From contig JADJOD010000004.1 of assembly GCA_016713985.1 (NCBI GenBank), positions 248,001 through 312,000 on the forward strand: a stretch of DNA of 64,000 bases, written 5' to 3'. The position numbers were made by a program, and so were the translations under genes. Shown piece after piece: positions 7,487-17,041 of the stretch; position 1 is the stretch's first letter, and each line of letters begins with the position of its first letter. A model generated the notes under the pieces. The model worked only from the letters and a program-made list of their open reading frames with translations. It did no database searches and was not told the origin of the DNA. Origin of the DNA: Lewinellaceae bacterium (lineage in GTDB: Bacteria > Bacteroidota > Bacteroidia > Chitinophagales > Saprospiraceae).

Positions 7487-10400
7487 TTATTGATTTACAG
7501 GCATATAGATTGTAAAAGTAGAACCTTTCCCCGGTTCGCTCGCCACTTCGATCCGGCCTTTATGATCATTAATTATACCATAACTGATGGAAAGCCCGAG
7601 GCCCGTGCCGTCACCCACGGGTTTGGTGGTAAAAACGGCTCGAACAATCGCCGTTTTACATCTTCCGTCATGCCGGCGCCGGTGTCGGAAACGGCCACGA
7701 ATACTTCCTTCTGTTCGGGCAAATAACCGGTAGTCAGGGTGATTGTACCCACCCCTTCGATGGCCTGCAGGGCATTGTTCAGGATATTCATAAATACCTG
7801 GTTGATTTTGCCGGCGGCGCATTCCACCGGTGGCAGTTCGCCGTAATTTCTCAGCACATCGGCTTTCTTTTTGATCTGGCTTTGCAGGATTTCGAGTGTG
7901 GAATCGAGGCCTTCGTGCAGGTCCACAATTTTAAAGTCGCCTTCGTCGAGGCGGCTGAAATTGCGCAGGCTTTTTACGATGGTAACCGTCCGGTTGATCC
8001 CGTTCTGGATGCTGCGGAACATTTCGTCGCTGTCCTCCACCGTTTCTGCAATGTGTCGGTGCAATTTTTTGTCGGCGATTTTTTGCAGCGCTTCGCGGTT
8101 ATCTTCCGCCGGATCGAGCGAAAGATAGGATTGCAACGCGGTTTTGAGTTCCTCAAAATTTTGCCGCAGGTTATTGACCCCGACGGACACGAAATTGATC
8201 GGGTTGTTGATTTCGTGCGCCAGGCCGGCGGTAAGTTGGCCGAGAGAAGCCATTTTTTCACTTTCCACCAGTTTGGCCTGCGCCATTTTCAGGTCGAGCA
8301 GCGATTTTTCCAGGACTTCTTTTTGGTGGATGACCTCCGTGGTCCGTTCCGCGACTTTTTGTTCTAGGCGTTCGTACTGAAGTGCATTTTCCAGCGATAT
8401 GGCCACCTGGCCCGAAAGAAGTTTGAGAAACTGGACGCGTTGTTCGGTAAAAACGCCGCTGTTGAGGTTGTTTTCTGCGTACAACATCCCGATCAGGTTG
8501 CCCTGGTGCACCACAGGCAGACACAACAAAGAACGCAGTTGTTTTTGCCGGATGACGGGATCTGTGGCAAACCGGTCGTCTAATTGGGCATCGGCAATAA
8601 CCAGGTCTTCCCTGGTCCGGATCACAAACTGGGTGACGGATTCCGGCAATAACAGGTTTCCGGAAAGTGGTATGGCCGACCATTGGCCGTCTGCATTACC
8701 TTCCGCTGAGCCATGCGCCCCGATAACCCACTGATTTTCACGCCGAACGATAAAGTATCCGTTCCGGGCCCCGGCGTTTTCCACCACGACGTACATCAAC
8801 CGCGACATCAGTTTTTCCATTTGAATTTCTCCGGAAATGGCCAGGGCTGCCTTCATCAGCGAAAGCATGTCGATGTCGCTGCTGCTTTGAAAACCCGAGC
8901 GGGTGACGGTTTTTTCGGTACTGGCCGACGGCGACGGCAGTTTGAGGTTATGCTGGCGGTCCAGCCAGTTGACTTTTGCCAGGGCGCCCCACTTTTGGTA
9001 AAGCCGGCGCGCTTCCAGCAGGTATTGGCGGCTCTTTTCGGGATTGGTGGGGGCCCAGAAACGTGCGGCAAGTTCGTTGGCAAGGGCTTCGTCGTTCAAA
9101 AAACCGTGTTCTTTTGCCGCAGCGATGGCTTTCTGGTAAAAAAGGGCGGCTTCCTGGTTTTTGCCCTGCAGCCGGTGCGCTTCGGCTTCCACAAGGCGTT
9201 GTTTTGCCAAAAAATTGGCCGGTGCGCTCACTGTAAATTTTCGCAGCGTTTTTTGAAATTTTCCGGCCCGTTTCAGCAGTTTCGACCGGTTGCCCGAAGT
9301 AGTGTTTTCCGCCGCTCGAAGCAAGACTAAGGGAAAATACAGGTGAAAAGGATGGATGTGGGGCGTAGCCAGCACGTTGTCGAGCAATTTCAGACACTTT
9401 TCGCCGTATTCCAGGGCTTCTTCGTTTTTATCGAATAAAAAACAAAGTATCATCCGGCTCATGTAAGCAACGCAAAGGCCGCTGTAATCCTTTCCCGCCA
9501 ACTGGAGGTCGACCTGGGTATTTTCGTCGTAATAAGGGCCTGCCAGCCGGGTTTCTATTTCATGGGGATCGGTCAGGTTGGCAATGACTTGGCGGGGAAT
9601 ATTCAGCCACACGAGGCCGGTATTTTGTTTGATCTTTTGGACGGCTGCGGCATAGGCATCCAATTCCCTGCGGAGTTCCGCAAGGGGTTTTCCCATATAA
9701 AGCTTGATGGAACAGGTTTGAAAAGCCGAGTAGGATGCAAATATAAAATCGCCGGTTTCCAGGCCTTTTTGATAAGCGCTTTCCAGGTCTTCCGAAGTTT
9801 CCCGGAAGTGAAACCTCCAGTGTTTGATAAACCCTGAATTGATAAAGTGCACTTTGGCGTAAGCAGTGGCGTTTTTGTATTTTTCGAGCAGTCGCACGGC
9901 GATTTCCCCGTATTTCAGTCCTTCGTCAAATTCAAGGGTGCTTCCACACATCACTAAGCCATACGTGGCATAAGCAAAAGCGGATTGGATGTGGTTGCCG
10001 TATTGAACGGACAAACTGACCTGCCGGAACACGATCAGGGGAAAAAGATTGGGTTTGGCAAAATACGAGGCGGACGCGGCATGCGAGCAAAATCTCCATA
10101 ACGGCCGATTTTACCGGGTCGGTCATGGCTGGCAAGGCAACTAAGTGATCCGCCGATTTCCCCTGCAGGCGAATTTTGGTGCCGATGAGGCTCTGAATGA
10201 TGTGCAGTTTGTTCGGATTGGCGGGAAAACGGGCGCCCAACAACGCCAGCACTTCGAGGCTTGTATTCAGGGCTTCCTCGTTCCGGGTCAGCGACACATA
10301 ACCCTGTATTTTAACGACATAGGCTTTTACCCGGTCCAGCAAGCCGGTAGCATTGCCGAATACGATCGCGGTAAGCCGTTCCATTTCCTCCACATTGCCA

Positions 10401-12811
10401 CTCAGGTAAGCAGCCTCCGCGCATTCATTGTACAATACCAGTGCAAGTTCGTATTGTTGCGACCAGGTATCGGAAGGCAAAAGCCGGATACCGGCCAGCA
10501 AATACCCGAATGCCGGTTCGTAAGCGGCGGCGGACTTTGCCTTTTTGCCCGCGAGCAGGTTCAGTTTGGCCACTTCCATACGTTCGGACGGGTTGTCGAG
10601 CAAGGCAGCGCCGGCGTTAAAATGGGTGACTAATTCGAACACGCGTTCTTTCAACTCTTCTTCCGCAAAGTTTTGGGAAAGCAGGCGACCGATCCGGAGG
10701 TGAAGTACATTTCTGGATTGTTCGTCCAGCAGGATATACGCCGCATTTTGAACCTGATCGTGCAAAAAACGGTATTCGCTGTTGACCGTTTTTTCGGAAT
10801 CGCGCGATATTTCGGCGAGGCGGTAATCGTTGCCCACGGGTATGACGAGTCCTTCCCGGATGGCCGGCCACAGGGTTTTGGCCGTTGCCTGCGGCGATTT
10901 TTCCCACACGGTTGACAGGGTAAGCAGGTCAAATTTGTTGCCGATGCAGGCGGCGAACTGGCACAGCCGCTGGGTATGTTCGTCGAGCAACTGAATTTTG
11001 TCCCGCATGAGTTCCACCACGTTGTCCGTGATGTTGCGTTCCCTGATTTGTTCGATTTTCCAGTTCCAGCGATGCAGGTTTCGGTCAAAAACCACCAATT
11101 TATCCGTGTACAAGGCTTTCAGGAACTCGTTGACAAAGAAGGGGTTACCTCCGGTTTTTTGCAGCAGCAATTCTGCCAGCGGGCGGGCTTCCGGGGGCCG
11201 GCAATGCATCGTATCCGCCACCATCTGGTTCAGTTCGCCCACCTGGAGCGGTTTCAGGGTGATTTCATGAACGAGGTTGTCCGTTTCTTTCAGCGCCTGA
11301 ATGGTTTTGATCAGGGGATGGGTGGCATCCACCTCGTTGTCGCGGTATGCGCCGATCACTAAGAGGTACCCGGTTTCTTTATCCGACAAAAGCAGTTCGA
11401 TCAACTTGAGTGACGGAGTATCCGCCCACTGCAGGTCGTCGAGAAAAAGTACCAGCGGGTGCTCCTGAACGGCCAGGGTTTGCACGAATTGCAGAAATAC
11501 CAGGTTGAACCGGTTTTGTGCCTCCGAAGCGGGCAACTCCAGGATCTCCGGTTGTGGCCCGGTGATCATGGCGGCTTCGGGGATCACATCGATGATAACC
11601 CGCCCGTTGGAGCCGAGCGCCGATAAGAGGCGTTCTTTCCACAAGGCTACTTTTTCGTCGCTTTCCGATAATATTTGCCGCATCAAGTGGCGAAAAGCGG
11701 CGATTACTGCGCTGTACGGGACGTTTCGGTTGAACTGATCAAACTTGCCGCCGGTAAAATATCCTTTCTGTGCGGCGATGGGTTTGTGAATTTCCCGGAT
11801 CAGTGAGGACTTGCCGATCCCGGAAAATCCGGACACCAGCAGCATGGCCGGCGCGCCCAGGGCAACCCGGTCGAAACTATCGAGTAAAAACAACAATTCC
11901 TGCTCCCGGCCGTAAAGTTTCTGCGGTATGCTGAAGCGGTCGGAGTGATCGTGTTCGCCCAAGGCAAAAACTTCCACTTGCCCTTGTTTTTCAGCAAATT
12001 GTACACATTGCTCCAGGTCGTATTTTAATCCGCTCGCGCTCTGGTATCGCATCTCGGGCGACTTGTCCATCAACTTCAACACAATGGCCTGTAATACGGC
12101 CGGCACGCCGGGATTGGCATCCGTCAGCGGGTCGGGGGTGCGCGCAAGATGAGAATGGAGCAATTCCGCAGGATCGTCGGACCGGAATGGCCGGTGGCCC
12201 GCCAGGAGTTCGTAAAACGTCACACCCAGCGAATAATAATCCGAACGGTAGTCCACCGGGCGGTTGATCCGGCCGGTTTGTTCGGGCGAAAGATAGGGCA
12301 GCGACCCTTCCAGGTCGCGATGGCCGACGGCGCCCACCGATTCCTGCTGCATGGCCACGGCGATGCTGAAATCGATCAGGCGAAGTTCCCGTGTATCGGG
12401 CCGGATGAGGATGTTATCCGGTTTTATATCCTTGTGGATCACGTCCCGCCGGTGCAGCTCTTCAAGAATAGACGCCAGTTGCAGGGCAATCGGAAAAACG
12501 CTTCGGGGGAAAGTGGTTTGTTTCCGGCAAATTCGCTCAGGGCCATTCCGCCAAAATCTTCCATCACGATGGCGACGCCGGTGCTGAAATTCGTTCAAAT
12601 CCAGCACCTTCGCCACACCCGGAAAGTCAAGATTTTTGGCCAGTTCGTATTCCCGGCGCAGTTTAATTGCATCGGTGGAATCGGAAAACTCGCCCAAAAT
12701 CACCTTGAGCACCACGACCCGCCCGTCCGAATGCCGGCTTGCGCGGCAGATGGTTTTCCTGTCGTCGGTAAAAATAATATCCTGAACGTCAAATCCGGGG
12801 ATGGTGATCAT
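7487..12811 (-). CDS. Trifunctional Ser/Thr kinase - AAA ATPase - GAF - sensor histidine kinase, frameshifted in this sequence
   Basis: Reconstructed length ~1,775 residues, normal for this family (HstK-like). The N-terminal eukaryotic-type kinase has Lys36, catalytic HKD (D128) and DFS (D147). A predicted AAA domain with Walker A GFSGIGKSSLI and Walker B LVLFLDD follows, then a long TPR-like helical region, a GAF domain, coiled coil, HisKA with H-box GLAHEINNPINF and HATPase with NALQAI and DTGAG boxes. Four frame changes interrupt it: near 12585 and 12494-12509 (compensating, inside the kinase), near 10080-10088, and at A-run 7631-7635 (one A missing; restoring it gives FEPFFTTKPVGDGTGLGLS). 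These fit residual indel errors. Start ATG 12811 follows the lipoxygenase stop by 6 nt. No receiver domain is present; the downstream receiver-cyclase may serve. Confidence 0.88.
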
Positions 12812-12817
12812 ATGAGA

Positions 12818-14371
12818 TCAATATTGAATACTCCGTGCAATCTGGTCCAGCGGAATATAGTTGTAAACAGGGAGTTGGTTTTCCGTTTCTCTCAAATTTT
12901 TCAAAAAATCGTCGTTCAGTTTGCGCAGCGCTTCCTCGCCGGGTTTATAAAAATTATACCGCAAATCTTTGAGCAGGGTGACGTTGCGGGCGATAAAAAA
13001 CATTTGCCGTTCGTACTTGTGTTTAAAAATATCAGCCCAGCGAATCATTTTTTTCCGGTCGATCGGCGGGATATTTTTGCTTTCCGGGGGTGGTACCCGG
13101 ATACAAAACGGCATGTGGTTGATATTGATGGTGCTGTAATCGTAGTGATCGGCGGCGTGGCCAACCGAGAGATCCCAGATAATGTTGGCAATCGTTTCGG
13201 CCAATACGTACACCTCTTTTATCTTTGGCAGGTCCACATTTTTTTTAATAAGGGTCTGCCCGTTGGTAAAGAATTCGTTATGGCCCGGAAATTCGGGCAC
13301 CCAGGTTCGGATATAGTCGGTCCAGACCTGCACGTCGACATATTCATCCGGAGGCATTTGGCCCACAACCTCGTTTACGAATCGAAGAATCGTTTCATAA
13401 TAGGCCATAAGAAATTTCCCGTAGTCGGACGGGTAATATCGGGAGTCCGGGATGGCCTCGAAGCGGTACTTCGGATACGAGGGGTTGCCTTGCATGCCGT
13501 GATATCCGAACAGGAAAAGCGTCGCCAGGCCGTCGGGTCCCGAAGGCAAGGCGGCATAAGGCATGTTGTGCGGGTTTTGAACGGGCGAGGTTTTGGAGTT
13601 TAATACGTTGTAATTCAGTTCCAAAGAAAGTTCAAGGTGCGGCAGTAACAGGCGCAGCAACAAGCCGTCTTTGGGCAACGCCGATTTGGAAATGGCGTTG
13701 ATGCTGTCGTACGGGAAGTGCAGATTGGCATGCGCTGACAACGAAATGCGCAAACTCGCGCCCTGCATCACAAAGTACTTGGCCAGTTCCCAGGCTTCGC
13801 CGTCTTCCGGCCTGAGCATCAATTGGTTATTGGGAAAATAAATGGCAGCGGCCTTCCTTTGGCCGTTCACCAATTCACCCTTAAAAAGAGCGATTGTCGG
13901 CGCAACGTAGATGCCCGGATAGGTTTTCATTTGTTTTACCAGGGTAAAATCGGAAACCCACCACTTCTCGTCCGGCTCTTTCTTCAAAAACTCGCTGAAG
14001 ATTTTGACTTTTTCATTGTCCCGGTACAAGGGGTTGTCACTGTTCCGCAGGTTCAACTCGTTGGAAACAAACTTGCTCAACGAAGAGTGCGTCAGGTATT
14101 TTTCATATTGATCGTCGGAAAGCGGCTCCAGGGAGCGGTGTGTCCAGGCGTACCAGGCTGCGGTGGGCCAATAGGTCAAAATGGTCAAAAAATATCGAAG
14201 CCCGGTAGTTCGGTTCCATTTCCGGATTTCGTCTTCCGGCACGTGTACCACGCCGGGTGCGAAGCCGAACGGGTGAGCCGGTTGCGGCTGGGGCCAGGGT
14301 CCGCGGCGTTCGTAAAGATAATCGGACTGTGGGCGTACGTTCGGGAGGTCGTCTTTCGTTGGCACATTCAT
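12818..14371 (-). CDS. Lipoxygenase-family protein
   Basis: 517 residues with no signal peptide and no N-terminal PLAT domain, so a compact lipoxygenase-like enzyme. Family landmarks are recognisable: a His box at 214-218 (HANLH), a LLPHLELSLELN segment with H245 exactly 27 residues after H218, as in mammalian enzymes, and the second iron box GHAADHYDY with H405 and H409. Such enzymes add O2 to polyunsaturated fatty acids through a non-haem iron. Two oddities: the first His box is HxxxH instead of HxxxxH, and the C-terminal residue is Tyr517 instead of the iron-ligating Ile. Activity is therefore uncertain. It heads an operon with the hybrid kinase and the receiver-cyclase. Confidence 0.8.
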   Translation of the reverse strand: MNVPTKDDLPNVRPQSDYLYERRGPWPQPQPAHPFGFAPGVVHVPEDEIRKWNRTTGLRYFLTILTYWPTAAWYAWTHRSLEPLSDDQYEKYLTHSSLSKFVSNELNLRNSDNPLYRDNEKVKIFSEFLKKEPDEKWWVSDFTLVKQMKTYPGIYVAPTIALFKGELVNGQRKAAAIYFPNNQLMLRPEDGEAWELAKYFVMQGASLRISLSAHANLHFPYDSINAISKSALPKDGLLLRLLLPHLELSLELNYNVLNSKTSPVQNPHNMPYAALPSGPDGLATLFLFGYHGMQGNPSYPKYRFEAIPDSRYYPSDYGKFLMAYYETILRFVNEVVGQMPPDEYVDVQVWTDYIRTWVPEFPGHNEFFTNGQTLIKKNVDLPKIKEVYVLAETIANIIWDLSVGHAADHYDYSTININHMPFCIRVPPPESKNIPPIDRKKMIRWADIFKHKYERQMFFIARNVTLLKDLRYNFYKPGEEALRKLNDDFLKNLRETENQLPVYNYIPLDQIARSIQY

Positions 14372-14412
14372 TTTGATTGTTTTTATTGAGCGTTTCCGGA
14401 AAAGGGTTGTAC

Positions 14413-14436
14413 TGGTGAACTGTCGTGTTCACCGGA
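14413..14436. promoter_or_regulatory. Palindrome in the lipoxygenase operon leader, possible operator
   Basis: CTGGTGAAC, a 6-nt spacer and GTTCACCGG form an almost perfect 9+9 inverted repeat (one mismatch). It lies between the predicted promoter (14506-14513, minus strand) and the lipoxygenase start at 14371. No T-run follows, so it looks more like a binding site than a terminator. Confidence 0.4.
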
Positions 14437-14505
14437 TAAAATATCAACAAGAAGCGCGAGATTTTTTGATCGGTTGGCGGGCAATGACGGGTAGCCTTTG
14501 TCGGT

Positions 14506-14513
14506 CAAATATA
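14506..14513 (-). promoter_or_regulatory. Predicted TAnnTTTG promoter element for the lipoxygenase operon
   Basis: On the minus strand this reads TATATTTG, matching the Bacteroidota -7 consensus. It lies about 135 nt before the lipoxygenase ATG and diverges from the rdgB element at 14523-14530. Confidence 0.5.
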
Positions 14514-14522
14514 GATCACTTT

Positions 14523-14530
14523 TATATTTG
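14523..14530 (+). promoter_or_regulatory. Predicted TAnnTTTG promoter element for rdgB
   Basis: TATATTTG matches the Bacteroidota -7 element. It is about 150 nt before rdgB, so the transcript would include the palindromic repeats at 14591-14652. Confidence 0.5.
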
Positions 14531-14590
14531 GTCCATCGAAAGTATCGTATTTGAAAATTAATTGTTTTTGAACAACCCGGCGGTTAATTT

Positions 14591-14652
14591 CACCGCTGAC
14601 GCGACGCTTGGCGTCGTGGAACACCGCTGACGCGACGCTCAGCGTCGTGGAA
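14591..14652. repeat. Two 31-nt tandem units, each with an internal palindrome
   Basis: Units 14591-14621 and 14622-14652 differ by two bases. Each contains a hairpin core, CGACGC...GCGTCG; in the second it is a perfect CGACGCT-C-AGCGTCG. They lie in the 5' leader of rdgB. The stem changes between copies are partly compensatory (CTTGG against CTCAG). Confidence 0.7.
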
Positions 14653-14677
14653 CTTTCTAATACTAACACTTTTAACC

Positions 14678-15283
14678 ATGCTTTTCCCTGTAAAATCCGG
14701 AAAACCCGTTCGTACACTCGTTTTTGCCACCAACAACCCCCACAAAGCGCGGGAGGTGGAACAGATTCTCGGCGACGGGTTTGAGGTAAAAACCCTGCGC
14801 GACATCGGCTGTTTTGAAGAAATTGAAGAAACCGAACCGACGCTGGAAGGCAATGCCATCCTGAAAGCGCATTATGTGAAGGAAAAATACGGTTACGACT
14901 GTTTTTCGGAAGATACCGGTTTGGAAGTGGACGCACTGGGAGGCGCCCCGGGTGTTTACACGGCCCGGTATGCCGGCGAAGAAAAAAGCCCGGAAGCCAA
15001 TATCGCTTTGTTGCTGAAAAACCTGGAGGGTGTGGAGCATCGCCGCGCGCGATTTCGAACCGTCATCGCTCTTGCCATGAACGGCAGGGAATTATTGCTG
15101 GAAGGTATTTGTGAAGGCCATATTGCTCCCGAAAAACGCGGCTCGGGTGGTTTTGGCTATGACCCGGTATTTGTGCCCGACGGCTTTGAGCAAACCTTTG
15201 CCGAGCTCGGCGACGAGGTCAAAAATCAAATCAGCCACCGCGCGCGGGCTACAGCCAGGTTAATGGAGGTGTTGAAGGATTGA
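14678..15283 (+). CDS. rdgB: XTP/dITP diphosphatase (non-canonical purine NTP pyrophosphatase)
   Basis: 201 residues of the HAM1/RdgB family, which hydrolyses ITP, dITP and XTP to monophosphates so that deaminated purines do not enter nucleic acids. Diagnostic blocks are FATNNPHKAREVEQIL at the N-terminus, the catalytic region FSEDTGLEVDALGGAPGVYTARYAG, and GFGYDPVF toward the C-terminus, followed by ISHRARA. Length is normal. ATG 14678 gives an extra ten residues before the conserved start and MLFPVKSGK is not otherwise supported, but no better start is visible. It is convergent with lepB across a hairpin. Confidence 0.95.
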   Translation: MLFPVKSGKPVRTLVFATNNPHKAREVEQILGDGFEVKTLRDIGCFEEIEETEPTLEGNAILKAHYVKEKYGYDCFSEDTGLEVDALGGAPGVYTARYAGEEKSPEANIALLLKNLEGVEHRRARFRTVIALAMNGRELLLEGICEGHIAPEKRGSGGFGYDPVFVPDGFEQTFAELGDEVKNQISHRARATARLMEVLKD

Positions 15284-15297
15284 TCGTGAGGAGCGGT

Positions 15298-15337
15298 ATT
15301 GGGTCATTAGTGCGTTGTAGCACACTAATGACCCAAT
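15298..15337. terminator. Bidirectional hairpin between rdgB and lepB
   Basis: ATTGGGTCATTAGTG and its exact complement (15323-15337) form a 15-bp stem with a 10-nt loop between two convergent genes. The right arm reaches the lepB stop codon. Confidence 0.75.
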
Positions 15338-16857
15338 CACATCGAACTCGCCGACTTAAAAATCCGGTTCCAGTTAATACCTTCCCGGATATTGCCGTTT
15401 TTCGTGGAGAACCAGATGAACAGGGGTTTTCCCACGATATGATCTTCGGGCACGTAGCCCCAGATGCGGGAATCTTCCGAATTGTGGCGGTTGTCGCCCA
15501 TCATCCAGAAATAGTCCTGTTTGAAGGTGTACGAAGTTGTTTCCTGGCCGTTGATGAAAATTTTTCCGTCGCGTACGGCGAGTTGATTGCCTTCGTAGGC
15601 CGTGATGATCCGTTTGTAAAAAGGCAGGTTATCCGGATTGAGCGGGGTAGTCACCCCTTTTTTGGGGATGTAGATGGGACCGTAATCATCCACCGTCCAG
15701 CCGCCGTAACGTTTGGAGTCGTTGGGAAACACATAACCCGGGTAACGCTCCTGGGGCACCCGTTTTACCGATATATTCGAACCGATTCCTTTTATTTTTT
15801 CCACCTGCGCGTCGTCGAGGTGAAAATAACCCTGGCCGGCCATCTTTCTGTCTACCTCGCTGCTGAGCGATACGCCCCATTCTTCCAGCCGCTGCAGGTT
15901 CACTGCGGGAGTAACCTGGTATAAAAACTGGCGATGTGTTGGATTTTGTACCGCTACACCGTTGATATACAGTTGACCGTCGCGGATGGAAAGGCTGTCG
16001 CCGGGCAAACCCACACAACGTTTGATGTAGTGGTCCTTTTTGTCGATGGGGCGGGCAATGATCTCCATACCGGGCGGGAGTACGCCGCCGGTTTGTCGCC
16101 TCATCTGGTAAATATCCATGCTGCGGTCGGGCAGCAGCACAACGCTGTCGCCGGCAGGCCAGTTGAATACCACCGGTTCGTTGTGATCGATGCTTTCGAG
16201 GGCAGGGAGCCGGCGATACGACAAAGAGGGGCTTTTGGTATAGGATTCCCCCAGATTGAGTGGCAGGCGGTTGTGCATCAGGGGGAATTGTATCACGGTC
16301 ATGGGCATCCGGATGCCGTAATGTGCCTTGCTCACAAACAGGAAGTCGCCGACTTTCAGGGTACCTTCCATAGACGGGGTCGGGATGACATACGCTTCAA
16401 TGAGGAACATCCGGATAAAAGCTGCGGCAAATACGGCAAAAATGATGGCTTCCGACCATTCACGCACTTGTGATTTGCGCATGAATGTGTATTCTGTTTC
16501 GAGTTTTTTCAGCGCCAGTTTGTCGTTTTTTTCGAGGGCGTCGTGGTGCAGGCGGTGGTATTCGCGTTCACGTTCAAGAATGGGGCCTTCATAAACCGCT
16601 TTCGGATCCATTCCGATTTGAAAAAACGGGATCGGGGCAAAGATCACTGCCAGCGCCGACTGCCAGAAGTCGTGTTTTCCGAAGGAACGCACCATGTCGA
16701 TCACCATACCGGCGTAAATAAAAATATTCACTACCGGGAACAGAAACCACAAGGCATACCAGGGTTTCCGGCCGATCATTTTGCACCACTCGGCTGCAGC
16801 AAGTCCGTGCACGAGGGCTTTCCAGCCGGGAATACCTGCTTTTTCAAATAATTTCAT
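15337..16857 (-). CDS. lepB: Signal peptidase I
   Basis: 506 residues from ATG 16857 (MKLFEKAGIPGWKAL), preferred over an in-frame start at 16887. It removes signal peptides from exported proteins at the inner membrane. The N-terminal part has hydrophobic helices (LWFLFPVVNIFIYAG, FWQSALAVIFAPIPFF, AIIFAVFAAAFIRMFLIEAYVIP). The catalytic Ser is in TPSMEGTL and the general-base Lys in YIKRCVGLPGD; the C-terminal MMGDNRHNSEDSR box is also present. The large insertion between boxes and the extra N-terminal helices are usual in Bacteroidota and explain the length. Several secreted T9SS proteins in this window would be its substrates. Confidence 0.95.
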   Translation of the reverse strand: MKLFEKAGIPGWKALVHGLAAAEWCKMIGRKPWYALWFLFPVVNIFIYAGMVIDMVRSFGKHDFWQSALAVIFAPIPFFQIGMDPKAVYEGPILEREREYHRLHHDALEKNDKLALKKLETEYTFMRKSQVREWSEAIIFAVFAAAFIRMFLIEAYVIPTPSMEGTLKVGDFLFVSKAHYGIRMPMTVIQFPLMHNRLPLNLGESYTKSPSLSYRRLPALESIDHNEPVVFNWPAGDSVVLLPDRSMDIYQMRRQTGGVLPPGMEIIARPIDKKDHYIKRCVGLPGDSLSIRDGQLYINGVAVQNPTHRQFLYQVTPAVNLQRLEEWGVSLSSEVDRKMAGQGYFHLDDAQVEKIKGIGSNISVKRVPQERYPGYVFPNDSKRYGGWTVDDYGPIYIPKKGVTTPLNPDNLPFYKRIITAYEGNQLAVRDGKIFINGQETTSYTFKQDYFWMMGDNRHNSEDSRIWGYVPEDHIVGKPLFIWFSTKNGNIREGINWNRIFKSASSM

Positions 16858-17041
16858 CTTGCTCACCCCGCGCAAAATATACAACACGACTAAGAAAAAT
16901 CAAAACCGACATGAGTACCAATGTTGAAGAATGAGGGAATGGGTTTCGGGGAAAACAGAAACGCGGGCGAAGGTATCTTTTTGTTAAAAGTCCCCGCCCG
17001 CGCTTCGACAAGATTTAAGGAATAGTCGATGTAGAGATGAA

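Noticed and set aside
6429..7493. Long plus-strand frame of ~350 residues
   Set aside because: It is antisense to the receiver-adenylate cyclase, whose catalytic residues are all conserved; its composition (very Phe-rich) is that of a shadow.
12149..13603. 484-codon plus-strand frame
   Set aside because: Antisense shadow spanning two real minus-strand genes (hybrid kinase and lipoxygenase), with no recognisable domain.
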